Assembly: GCA_030248225.1 (NCBI GenBank)
Contig: JASANE010003346.1
Span: forward strand, 1-64,000
DNA length: 64,000 nt
Direction: 5' to 3'
Source: Trileptium ribeirensis
Taxonomy: Eukaryota > Nematoda > Enoplea > Enoplida > Thoracostomopsidae
This document shows positions 33,156-46,500 of the stretch, in pieces. Numbering within the stretch: the first letter of the stretch is position 1; each line of letters begins with the position of its first letter. The notes beneath the pieces are model-generated. The model did not search any database. It saw only the letters and a program-made list of their open reading frames with translations, and was not told where the DNA came from. The translations under genes and the position numbers were made by a program.

Positions 33156-36100
33156 GTGAGTGATGCTTTTATTTGTATTATCATTGGCATAATCCGTGAC
33201 AAAATACTTTACGCTGCCGTCCCGGCAACGTCGCGTTATGATAAATCTAACCGCTTAGACACCAAATCAGACAGTGGAAATTCGGTGTCACATCTCAAGA
33301 GGGAACCATTTTTGTCGCATGTACAATACACGCACCAATATTCATAGTCACAAAGCTAAATAAAGTATAATCTATGTTCATAGAGATACAGATAACATAA
33401 ATACTTTTTGGTACGCGTACAGTAAACATCCACTGCAACTGACCGTTTCTCCTTTACCACTGATACCGTGATCGGAAAATTAACACTTCAAAATATAGTG
33501 CTTATTATGTAATTATAGCTTATGTCCTCCTGAGTGGTAATCCAGTGTCGTACACAGTGCCCCATCTATCTTTTTTCAAACACATTACATGATGCATATA
33601 AAACTTTCAACCCATTCCCTCGTAGAGTTACACATTTGCGAGGACGTACATTGCAACGAGATGCATAAGTTGAGTTTCTCGTACAGCGTCGGTTCGCATG
33701 TGCGTTGGTACTCGCATGTGCGTTGGTACTCGCATGCTTTGTGACGTTCCTTTAGGGACCGAGCAATACCTCATTGATAGCTTAGTGACTAACATACAAG
33801 TCTCGTGCATAAACAATTAACACACAAGCCTCGTGCATAAACAATCCAGGTTCAATCCGCCGGCGTGGCTGAAGTTTGTTCGTCACTATATGAAATAAAC
33901 ACTAATTCATGAGGGAAAGCGTTATGCAAGTCGAATTTTATTGCCAAATCCTCCGTATTTCACGTATATATTTTGCAATGTTTTCTGATATATAGTAAAC
34001 CTGCCTATAACTGACACTGTCCTACTGACAGTTTTAAGTTCAGAAGGTCGTATCTAAGCTTACGCTTATACCTAATAATGGTGTAAAATACAAAAATGTA
34101 CCCGCTGATTTGCTGATCACTGTCACATGATTAGTTTTTCCGTTCACCGATTGGTTAATGCGTCGTACTTTCAAATGTGTCAGTTTTAGGCAGATCGATT
34201 TAACTGAGATAAGGAATAGTAAGAAAAAGTTAAAGTTTGCTGTATTTTTTCTATGTGTAGATAGAGTTGTTTGTTATAATTTAATACTTTGACCGAAAGT
34301 AAAATTTTTGGGGAATGTAGTGGTACTGCTTGTTTTGTGTTTGAGCTGCACGGCATTGATTTATGGTCCAGTAAACGTAAATATATTAATGTTCCTGTAA
34401 CTGACGTGCAGTTTTGGTTTGTAAGCTTTGAACTGACACTTTATTCCTAGAACTGACACCAATAGCACTTTGAATTTGACTGATATTGTGGAGTGATTTA
34501 GACTTATGGAAGGCATTGCAAAGTATGGAATAGGTACACAACTGTATATCTGGAATCACTGGGTTATTTTGGGGAGATGGGTTGTGCCTCACAGCCTATT
34601 TTAAGCCGAGGATTTTTTGTACTTGGTGACATATATGGTCACAGTTCTTAAGCTGTCGATTATGTCTGCTCCCATTAGCCGCGCCATCACATCAGCGTAG
34701 GTAACCCCTGTCTTTTCGGTCTTTGGAGGTTGGTGGTAATTTCGACCTCGGAACGTAACCCGCCACACCGTTCGAGCATGCATGCATTGAACTGAAAGCG
34801 GCGGATGACACCAGCAGGAAGTTAGTCATACGTAATGTCTGTGGACACAGTCAAAAATCTCGGAAAAAACGTCACCCGTCTCTAACTTTACGAAAACCTA
34901 TCAATTGTTCTATCAACAGAGCTATCGGAATGGAAAGAAGTAGAGTAGCCAAATTTTTTGACGAATTAAAGTTGTTGTTCGATGAATTCGGTATAACTGA
35001 TAATCCGACACGTATCTATAACGTAGATGAGACGGGCTTGACGACAGTAAACGACCCTGGTAAGGTGGTTGCTGAAACAGGCGCAACTGATGTTCAACAA
35101 ATAACTTCAGCGGAGAAAGGAACATTGGTTTCTGTCATATGGTGCTGCAATGCATCCGGTTTTTTCATACCACCATTGCTTGTATTCCCTGGCTGCCGCG
35201 CGCCAAAGGGAGACAGTCAGGATAACACGTATCCTCCGGGAACTAAAAAGGTTTATCGGAAAGGCGGCGATAGAGAAATCTTTACCATATGGTTCAGACA
35301 CTTCCTCAAGTTTCTACCTCCACGTTCAGCTAATGAAACGGTTGCACTGGTATTGGACGGCGCTTCTTGTCACCGCGGAGAAGACGTTTTCCTCCTTGGG
35401 CGGCAGAATAATGTGGAACTCATAAAGTTGCCGTCTCATACGTTTGCACATCTGCAGCCATTAGACAAAACTGTGTTTGGCACTTTTAAGAAATCGTGGG
35501 CGGAACGGTGTCGATTATTCATGAATAAGACTCCAGGTCGCATCATTACGCGTGCAGAATTTGGCTCATTGTTTTCTCCAGCATACCGTACTAGTGCCAT
35601 AGCGGAAAAGGCAGCAGTCGGCTTTCGAAAAACTGGTATTTGCCCTTTGGACATTACACAAATAAATGAAACAGCCTACGCAGTATCTGACGCGTTATTG
35701 GAGAACTCAGTGCCCACACCGGATAGCAATAGCTCTCAAACAACAGCAGATATTAATCTGGATGGCAACGCTTCGCTAAACATACAACCCGTGGAAGCAA
35801 CGCAACCCGCAGCGCAAGATCATTCCACTAATTTATTGGGCATTGCCGCTGAAGTGGAGGTACATTAGGAGGTCAGTGAGCATCACAGCCCGACATTCGC
35901 AGATCTGCAGCCAATGGAGCCATGCCCACATCCTGCGGTTGATACGGTTGCACCATTCTCCAAGTCGCAACAGCCAGATTCTAATATCATTACAGCCTAC
36001 AGCCTTAACAGCATCCGACGCAATCGCTCTGCCGGAAATGTTCAGCGATAGTCGGGTCGTAAAATTTCGGAACATGCTTCCGAAACCATCCACGGGCTTA

Positions 36101-39100
36101 CACTGTCACGAATGGAAAAAATTTCACCTCATGTGAACCGAAAGGATCTCGACGGGTCTATACCTAGCACCTCAAACCAGGCTATGGGAAAAAATATCAG
36201 CCCCACTGCCAGACGTTGGATATGTGATGGCTGTGGAACAGATTATAAACGTGACAGAACAGGAAAAGAATGGGTTGAATGCATGGAGTGTAGAAAGTGG
36301 GAGCATGAAACTTGCGGTGGGAGGGCTACAAGAGGGGTATTTTTGTCGATCGTGCGTTCCAATAATTCTAAGTTTTCTCAAATAACTTAATATTTCCATT
36401 TAGCATTTCTGTAATAGCTAGCTTCATGCGAATAAGTAACAGTTTATACTAGTGACAGTAACTTGTGTTTAGCTTAATTTTTGTGTATTAAGGGGTAAAT
36501 TTAAGGTGCAAGGCCATCCATTCCCTTTTGAGTTACAGATTTGCAATTGCTATTAGGCCCAGAGGGGGTCGCCGACACCCCTCCAAACATCAAAACAGCG
36601 TTTTATGTTCAAAAGAACATGTTTACATATACATTTGTCTTTTCCGCCACTTTAGAATTAGCGTTCCCGATTAACAGGTTTACCGTACCAAATAATTTAA
36701 ATTAAAGTCGCGGTATTATTCCTGCTTTTTCCATGCTTTTTCCTCGAATAACAACTTGTGCAATGCGTTAAAACGGTATCATTGGCCTCGCGGTTTAACT
36801 TTACTCATGCGTTGCGGCTTAACTTTACTCATGCGTTGTTGCGTAGTATCTTTAGATTTAAAAACACATTACTTATGTAGTTATTTCCTGGCGCTGATAG
36901 TTGTGTCAGTTCAAAGCCCAAAGCGTCAGCTTTAGGACAATGCAGTGTCAGTACCAAGACGAAGACGCATGTGTTGTACATAGTTGTGTGTTGAAAGTGT
37001 CAGAGATAGGCATGTTTACTATAATTTCTTACTTTGATACTTGAAACCAATCAGAAATCACAGTGTAAACACATCTGGACCAAGCATACTTTTAAAATCA
37101 ACTGTACATTCGAATCCGATAATTACGTCAGATACCCCGCTATTCACGAATCAATTATAACTAGTAACTCTATCGAGATTGCAGAACGTAGTGAAGCATA
37201 GGTACACCTACTCCTTTGATGTGCACAGCCAATCAGCTCTCGATAGAATACGTCGATATGCTATATGCGGATTTCACACAATACCGCACAAGTTAGAACA
37301 AAACTAACACCGGCAGTAAAACTTTCTCATGCCCCAAAACTCCCAAGTGCAAGCTATCAGCCCCCCAGGACGTAACAGTAAAATTAGGAATTTTGTGTCA
37401 ATGAACCATGGCGACCCCATACCCTCGTAGCTATAGAACCATTAATCGCAGAGCAAAATCAACACCAGCAATGAGTTTGCCATGCCCGAAAACCCCCAAG
37501 TAAAACTTTTCAACCGCCCAGGACGTCAGAACAAATTTTCGATTCTAGGGTCGAGGAACCACGGGCGGTGCCATACCTCAAACCTCATGAACCGGTGCCG
37601 TAATCGAAAAATAAAAGAGTGACATCGGCATTTATAATATTACTATGAAACAAAACCAACCAGAGATAAAAATAAACTTGCTGCATACTAAAATGGTGAG
37701 AAAAACCCTCATTTTGACCACTGACCCGAACCATGGGACGTCATACCTCCTTACCATGGAACCATGGGTCACAGAGCATAAGCGGCCCAAGACGTCAGAA
37801 CAAATTTTCAAAGTTCGGGTCGAGGAACCGTAGGGGCGCCATACTCCCGTACCTCAAACCCCATAACTCTAGAACCGGAGCCTTAATCGAAAAACAAAAA
37901 GAGGCATCGGCATTTACCATTACTATGAAATAAAACCAAGCAGAGAAAAAATTTGAAAGTTAAGATAAAAATAGGCTTGTTTCCGTGGAGGTTACTAAAA
38001 TGGGGTAAAAACCCGCATGTTGACCTATAACCCGAACCATGGGGCGTCATAACCCGTACCCATGGAACCATGGGTCACAGAGCAAAACCGGCACCGACAG
38101 TGAGTTTTCCATTTACGAAAACCTCCAGGTAAAACTTATCAGCCGCCTAAGACGTCAGAACAAATTTTCAAACTTTGGGTCGAAGAACAATAGGGGCGCC
38201 ATACCCCCGTACCTCAAACTCCATAAATCCAGAACCGGAGCCTTAGTTGAAAACAAAAAACAGGCATCGGCATTTATCATTTTACTATGAAATAAAACTA
38301 TCCAGAGAAAAAATTCAAAAGTTAAGACGAAAATAATCTTGCTTCTGTGAAGAGTACTAAAATGGGGTAAAATGGGGCCAAAAATCCCACATTTTGACCC
38401 CTGACCCCGACCAAATCAAAAAACGCTCGGGGATGTACACGGTAAATCGACTATGCCGGTTCAGATAAACCCAAAATCATGAAATCGATTCAGGCGTTCT
38501 CTAGTTATGGCCAATCACACACACACAGACGGAATTTAAAAGATTTCACCCCTGCAACACACAATCTCCCCTACGCTTCATTACGTTCTGAATAATCGCG
38601 CTTCAAACATGGATTAATCGGGAATCGAGACAGGATTTTCGTAACTACTTAATAATTTATTGGTAGAGCAATAATTGCTTCTCTTGGCACGGTTCAAAAA
38701 CCATATACAGCGCCTGAAGAGTATGAAATCATTAACAGTCACTGCACACAGAAAACTGGCTGTAAAGTTGCTATGTCGTTGTTATCATCAATTAGATTTG
38801 AGCAAAAATATGAAATAATTCTAAGCCTACTAAATTGCAAATTCAATTAATTTCGCCTAGTTTTTTTGCTTTTATCATTTTGCAACAGGGTTATAGTATA
38901 TATAGAAACCTGATGAACCATCATTTACTATAAGCATTATAAAGTTCGCTGATGCTCACAAGCTAATGCACACAAACCAGTTTTGACAGCTTGCGTCTAC
39001 TTTATATGCCGTGTACCTATATACCGTATATAATTGAGTGCGCTCCAGTATGTAATATCCACCCCGGTTTGTCTTGTAACATCCCCGTAGATTTCAGAAT

Positions 39101-40491
39101 GCGAAAAAACTTTGCGACATTTTATTAGCGTGATACCGCCGCAACTGCACAGTCTAACAAATCGAACCTGGCATTGTTCGAAATGGATATCCGCTAGATA
39201 AAAGTTATACTGACTGATGCTCAAATCGCAGATCTTGCATCTAACTCGCGCCCTTTTAAATACTTAGTTTTCTCTCAATGTACTATATAACGAATTTCTT
39301 CATAGGAATTAGCAGTTTCCTATAAAATATAACTTTGTGCAAAAAGTTTCGTACTAAGTTATACGCATTATCCTGGTAGCAATGCTTAATTCGCGTTATA
39401 ATGTCTCCCCAGCTTGGAACATATTCAAGCGAAATTACTGTTGAGTCATCGCGTAAACGGCTTATCGCAAACTGTGCGTTAACAATTGAATTTTGACATA
39501 TCAAATCTTGTGATCCTAAATTTTTGCTGAATAAAATACTAGTTTGTGGTATAAAATTTACAACTGCTATTTAGTTCAGCTCCCATGACTGTATTGAATC
39601 TTTAAGACTCCTGTACCCGCACTAAATTCTACAACTGCCGTAACCGTTCGCGAAAATAATCGTTTCTGTCTAGGAGTTCTCGTAAATTATAAATTAAACT
39701 CAAAACTTCACGAGAAGCATATATTAAGAAGAAATGCTGAGAACATACAATTTCGTTCAGGTTGATTCAAGCAAGCATAAGCAGGGTATACAAGTGAATA
39801 GAAAATGCTAATCTGGCATACCTATTTGCCAAGTTATGAATCAGATTAATATTGCCGAATGTATACAGCTATCTTTTTTCACACTTAGTTGCCGACTTAG
39901 GATATTTATCGCTTTACGCTTTGAGCGATTAAGTTTTGTTACGTGGAAACTCGAGCCTTCAAGCATCGGCAGGTAACATAAACGTATAACTTCGAGATAC
40001 ATATGGCTACACAGTGATATTAATATATGTCTTAGGTTTTTATAAAGATTCCGCAGCAACCATTTTCCATCTCGTCTCTGAAAATTGGCGGAACCATTAA
40101 AAGTATACGACTTATAAAAAGTTATTATTTTGTCCATGTCACTTATGTAGAGAAGAATTTGCTTCTTAGTTCATGCGAATAATATTAAAATAACTGCTTT
40201 GTTATAGACATCGGGTTCAGAGGTGGAAATTGATATTGTAAAATTTCTTACTGATAAATTTAGATGTCAAAAGACTACTCTTTTGCATATCAAAATCATT
40301 CATGACCAAAGCAGTTGGTGATCTATTCAATAGTTTTCTCGCATTGATTTGCACAACCATGTATTGTGACTGTTAATGATGAAATACGCAAATAAATAAA
40401 TTATTAAATAAATTAGATTACTACATAAATTAAAGAACTTAACCAACAAAACAAATATAAAAGCATAAATAAATATAAATAAATAAATGAA

Positions 40492-40534
<43 letters not shown>

Positions 40535-43500
40535 CTAAACAAACAAATAAATAAATAAGTAAACTAATAAATAAATAAATAGATAAATAAATAAATTAAT
40601 TAATTAATTAATTAATTAACTGTAAATATTATTATTAATTATTTAATTATAATTATTGAACATAACAAATATATATGAATTGAGTGCAACAGAATAAAAT
40701 TTTAATACGCCGTAAATCAGAGTACCTAATTTGTAGTACAATTTCCCAGAATCTCTGCAAAAGAACAGTTAGTCTTAAATATTTGGTACTATAGTACCAA
40801 ACACGCGGTATTATAGTACCGAATATTTATGACTAAAATTCTGTTGCAGAGATTCTGTGAAATTATTCTTAAAAATTTGGTACTCTGATTTTACTGTGTG
40901 TGTTCAGCAGGACATAATATTAAATAACACTTTTATGTCCATAGCTCTAACGTAGATTTACTCTATGGCTCGATTAATGCCAAACGCAGACATTTGATAC
41001 GTGTTCCTCATCGGAATTTGTTGCAATGTCATTACTGTTAAAACTAGGCGCAAAAAATCTAATTTCCGGTGAGTGTTATGGCCAACCTCAACGGATGACG
41101 CGCTTATTATAATTATTGAGCGCTGAATTCAAAGTTAGTCGATTATCGAACCGATTCTGGTGCATCTTCCAAAATTTTGAATGTCGACATCTTCGTAAGA
41201 ACTGAACTTCATCTTCATTTTCTACACTTTAAGACTGCGGATAAGAAAAATTACATATTTATTCATTTTGTGTTAATAATAGTGAAAATGGCATGGAATA
41301 ATGTCATTGTCTTCTTGTGTTGGTACATGCCTTTATTACCTAACGGTGATTCCTAGGACTGTTGGCTATTTCAGCGTAGTAATAGTTTAATTTTTTACGA
41401 AAACTTGCTAGCTGCATTGTATAACTTTACTCATCATCGAATCTTTATACTTCAGAATTGGGAGACATGGCTATCAACATAATGATTTTGTGTTAACGTT
41501 GGATCGTGCCACAAAAACTAAATTGCTGAAGGACGGCTTTAAAATGAAACAAACTTTAATGAATTGGACTGATTTTCAAACCGCTACTGTTTAACAATGA
41601 TATTTCTGATTATACACAAGAACTACGTAAAATAGCTTATGAAAACAAGGTAAACGTTCTACTATTTAATCAATAACTAACCCAATATCTTGCGCTGTGT
41701 CACAAAAACTGCGGAACCTACAGCATAAAAACAATATAAACGCTTTAACGTTTAATCAAAAGTTAATCCAATAACAGGGACTGTAATTTGAATCTGTTTC
41801 TATAATAACGAACGTTACATGTGTGGGTACCTGCGAACTAGTTATTGATTAGTAGCGCCTAGGGTAACAATATCGGACTCACAGCAGTTAATGCCGTAAC
41901 ACAAAAGTCTTTCAACACTTGTTAATAAAAAGAATCAGTTTCACAGTTTACAAGTAATAGAAATTTTGAACAGTGCCAGCTTTTTGCTTCTTCTAACTGA
42001 TCGTGTTTCATCTTTCACAACATGTATATTAAAAGAGCTATTAAAAACAATCTACATTGAAACCTTTCACAAAATTTATTCGGGACTTAGGTTGAAACCC
42101 ATTAAGGCCCCAGTATTATTAGTTTTATCAAAATTGTCAACCCAAACAACGGATAGTAAATAAAGACTTTAAGTTTTTCTCCCATTTTTAGATAAAATTA
42201 ATCATAATTTCTATAAAATTGAATGAAGTACAATATATTATACTATGTATGAATATGAACAGAAAGAATTTGTCGGGTTCTCTAAGAGTATTGAATTGAT
42301 ACACTGTGACTTTTTCTCTTCATAAAGTCTAAATAAGTCGTCATGATCTAAGTTATGTCCTAAGTTACACATTTTTGCTCCATTTTTGCAACGAACAGAA
42401 CAGGTTCGATAAGAAAAATGATGTCGCAGTATTTGCTGTAGAACGCGCATAGCCAACGCATGATTCGCAAAACCTGCTATTATACATATGTTTACTCAGT
42501 ATACGTTGCATCATAAACCAATAATTAAACAAGGTACGGAATACATGAAGCCGGTGATTCCCAATTTCTGCCGCAAAGCACATGGAACTCATCACTAAAT
42601 TAATCTTTGTTTTTATAGGAACTCGAGAACAATCGTACGTTTACGCACTATCATCTGCGGTTATAGCGCATTCAGTTGCCGTTGGATGTTCGAAAGGTTT
42701 CGTCCTTTATTGCGACTGCGGCCAATTTCCGGAGCAGTCATTTACAAGTAGTCCACTTCAACAATCATCAGCAGAAGCAACATATTCGGTATCCAACTGT
42801 GTTTGCACAACAGCCTACATTGTTTTTGGAGATTTGTTTACGTTTTGATAGGTATCTTTCGAAAAATTCTGTACATAAAAACGATAATCCGGGTAGACAA
42901 TATTTCGACGCAATAATGTGATAAAGACAACCGACTCAGAGCCAGAGTCTTTTCAGGAAATTTTATCCGCTGAAAGACTTATACGAAGCACAAATTATCT
43001 ATTTATTTTTGTAATAAAAAATATTAAAGATCAGATTTGGATAATATTTATACTTAAAACTAAAAACGTTGATACAATAGTATGTAATCTTGAGCCATTA
43101 ATATTTCATAAAGCCTTAGAGCGCTGCACCACATTTTTAACTCTCAAAACTATACATCAATGTTCGTACACGAGCGAGGTCCGAAGTCCCAGGGTAACAG
43201 CGGATGCTTCTAGGAAATATTAGCCGATTGCACACGGATATGCGATGTGATTGTGTCAGATTACTCTACGCAGGCGTTTAGTAAATAAACCAAAATTTTA
43301 GTGTGAGTGGATGAAATTGGGTTAGTTAAATTTCAGTGTGTCGATAAGGATTGGTACATGCAGATTCGTAGAAATTGAAGATAGAGACACTTTTTCTCAA
43401 TCACACCATAATATCGGATATAATTGAATATCCCAAACTTGGTAGGCTACTTATTTGGCACATATATTCAAGTCTTCGTAAAACAGGCGAATATATATCC

Positions 43501-46500
43501 AATCTTAACCGGTGTTACCTTGAGTGTAATAGCACCTTCCGCGAGAATTATTCAGCATAAAATCTGCATTCTAGACGAAGTTCTATGTAAAGATTGCATT
43601 AACCTTCAAAACATTTATATAGATGTACCGCTTGGTTCAGTAAACGCTTTCTTATACAAAAACAATGGAAACTACTGCTATGGAACTAAAGAACTTCACT
43701 GGCATTTTCTGTACTAAACTCTAGCTTTGATCCAATTACACATTTCTTCCCACGAAATCAGCACCAGGGAAACGCCTCTTTTTTCGTTCGGCCACATTTA
43801 TTTCAAAACATTTATCATTATTTGATTTGAGCTCAAGCAATAAATTATTAAGCTTATAATAACCGAAGGCTTTAGTGTGTAACGAAGGCTCCAACTTTGA
43901 GGCATCGTGTAAAGTGCGACATTATATTTACTTTGTGATTAATATAGTTTAATATTTAAGATATATTATTCATTAGGATGAGAATTAGCCTAAACAGTAT
44001 ATTGCTACTCCTCTCCTGCAATATAATAATGTCTCTTAACGATTAACAGTTGTTTTATATATAATTTAATAGAGTAGTTGAAATATAAAACAATGTTTCT
44101 AAAACGTGCGACGGAAAAATCTGTTGAAGTGTGACATGCCCCTAAAGTAAAACAAAAAGTAGTTTCATCAGCTGCACTTAAACGTTAACATGGAACAACG
44201 TCATACCTGTGTTTTCCAGGGGTCTCCAATTGGGAAAACTATATGTAACAGCTTAGATTAACACTGGGATAACATAACGGCAAGCAGCCGAGATATTTCA
44301 AGTCTTGTTTTGTTACGACTTCCATAAAATTTTCGCCAAAACCACTCAAATCTATTTGTATGAAATGAAATCTCTTTAGTAAATATATTTGTGATATATG
44401 TTTCATTTAAATTAGATATTAATGTTGAATTTTTATAAATCCATGCTTGGAAGTTCTAATATTAACTGTTAATTTCGATATATTTGCTATGTACTGGTTC
44501 AGCTAAATTATGTGCAAACACCATACATTTATTGCGTGTAATTTTTCACAAAATCATACAGAATTGTGTAATAAATCATATAATTCTTATGTGGGAATTT
44601 ATACGAAAGATATGTATATAATTATATAAGTTATGTGTTCCATTTCGGACGAATATTGGTCAACATGTCTTACATTTGCTCTGCACAATTTTTTACAACC
44701 TATATTTACATAGACATTACAGTTTAAGTAGGATACGCTATGTGGGTGTATTACAGCCTGTATTTGATTAATTTTTAAGAATAGTGTGGCAATTAGAATA
44801 TCAAATACTTGCATGATGCCATTATACAAATTAAAGGAATGAAAACGATTTAAAGATATGAAAGTTCGAGCTTTAGCTGCAGATCTTCTCACAGCCCATG
44901 TTGGCTCCGTCCAATTTTTGTTAAATCCTGTAGAATATCGGCCAATTATTATTATGTCGAAGCCGTAGGTGACCCAGATTCGTAAACCAAAGGCTTTACT
45001 AGCACAGTGACGGTTGTGGCGCCTTTCTTTGACGAAGAGAAATATGTTAAATTGAAACGGTTACAAGCTTGATTTAAGACAGTCTAGCGTGATACTTATT
45101 ATCTCGAGCCTCACATAAATTCTACGATTTCGTCTATCTATAAATGCCTTTGCACAAATGTTTATCAGCAGTCATTATATTTAACTGGAGTTGCCATATT
45201 TTACTACACAATTGTGTTGAAAAGTTCTGATTAATATCACTAAAGGATATTTATTTTTTATTTAAGTGGAGAGGATGTCACCATAACATAGATATGGGGC
45301 TAGACGTTAGTAGAATGTTTGCTGACGCTCCTTGGACAAAGCGCAGACATCGACGTAAGTCAACAAATAGAATCTTGCATAATCAAGCGTCCAACTACGT
45401 AAATCAACGTCGCTATACACGTGTTACATCTACAATCTCACGGCATACCCGATTTAATAACGTCAACTATCGAGATACCATCCTTCCTGGTGATGAAATA
45501 CTAGCAAATGCGAATGTGAACGGCTACAGGAGGGAACTGTTTAAGCGATGGACGCCAAGAACTCGAATGAACCAACACAACAATAACGCCGGTAGAAAGG
45601 TAAAAGCTGTAGTATTTCAAAAATTAGGAACATATTTCTTGAGGCCTTGTGAATTTCAGAGCGATTTTGACACAATTATATTGGGAATAAAGAGGTCCAC
45701 TGCACTGTTGACAAGTGAATTATGTTTAAATTTATAGGTATTATAACATAGGTGTCCGTAGCGCGGTAAGGATATTACCCTATAAAAGTTGAATTCCCTA
45801 AAGCCATTGTAACCCCCGAACTTTCAGTAACAAACCCCTTCTCCGCCGAAGGCGCATTCCAAATTTTTAGAAAATTTAAAATAATTGCAAGACATTTGTA
45901 ATAATTAGCACAAGTGAGCAAAAACTGATAAAAATATAAGCAAAAATCTATGAAATTTGCCAAAAATGGAAACATCAGATTTGGAGGCCACCTTCCGAGG
46001 GCCGCTCCACCGAACCCTCAATCCCCATGAGTCGACGGACATTGTATACCTATAATTATTATATATTGGGCAGCTGTTTCCGAACTTCCTAAAACTCGCG
46101 AAATGCTGATATGCTGAATATATTGGCTAAAGAATATCGTCTGAAAAACAGAATAGTTGCAGCCGGACAAACCCAGTCTAGCACAGGAGGCAATAAGAAA
46201 TCTTTGAATGTCGCTAAATCCCATCGTTTGTATATATAAGCACAGGGAAAGCACACGACTGCACGCACAACTCATAAGAAGTCGACACTTATCAGAAATT
46301 CTTATCCAATAGATCTAAAATTTTTGCTTCTTATCTAAAAGCACCAATCCCACCAAAATAAAAACAAATTATGCAAACCAGATATTATTACGATAGAGTT
46401 TCGAACATTTGAGTTTACCGGAGGTTCTCAGTCACGATGTTATATGATCCATAGAGCTCTGTGAGAACCGTTACTTACTTCCAAAAATTATATTCCATAT

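Larger units (their letters stand above)
33991..37023 (+). mobile_element. pogo-type (Tc1/mariner superfamily) DNA transposon, nearly full length
   Basis: The left end reads tatagtaaacctgcctat and the reverse complement of the right end reads tatagtaaacatgcctat, continuing into a shared CTGACAC. The ends are therefore matching terminal inverted repeats of roughly 30 bases, flanked by TA, the target site of this superfamily. The 3.0-kb length and the single transposase-PHD gene inside suit a pogo-like element. Copies of ACTGACAC recur inside both ends. The whole element sits in the intron between Wnt exons A and B, in the same orientation as the gene. Confidence 0.88.
33156..42618 (+). other. 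Wnt intron 1 (of those visible)
   Basis: A 9.46-kb intron with donor gtgagt and acceptor tttttatag, phase 1. It contains the SINE at 33772-33885, the pogo-type element, the tandem repeat at 37310-38420, the AAAT microsatellite and the MITE at 40711-40895. The parts at 38421-40440 and 40896-42618 show no gene or repeat that I can define. Confidence 0.9.

Noticed and set aside
35107..36093. Several open frames on both strands within the pogo-type transposase region
   Set aside because: They are shadows of the transposase frame, which has the family motifs.
40327..40542. Minus-strand frame with repeated FIYLFIYL
   Set aside because: It is translation of the AAAT microsatellite.
42789..42851. 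Reading exon B on to the donor-like tag/gtatct at 42852, with a [10 protein letters not shown] stretch that loosely recalls the Wnt FG-x-x-F motif
   Set aside because: The frame meets TGA at 42846 before that donor, and exon C independently supplies W-x-GC and the following motif in frame after a donor at 42789.
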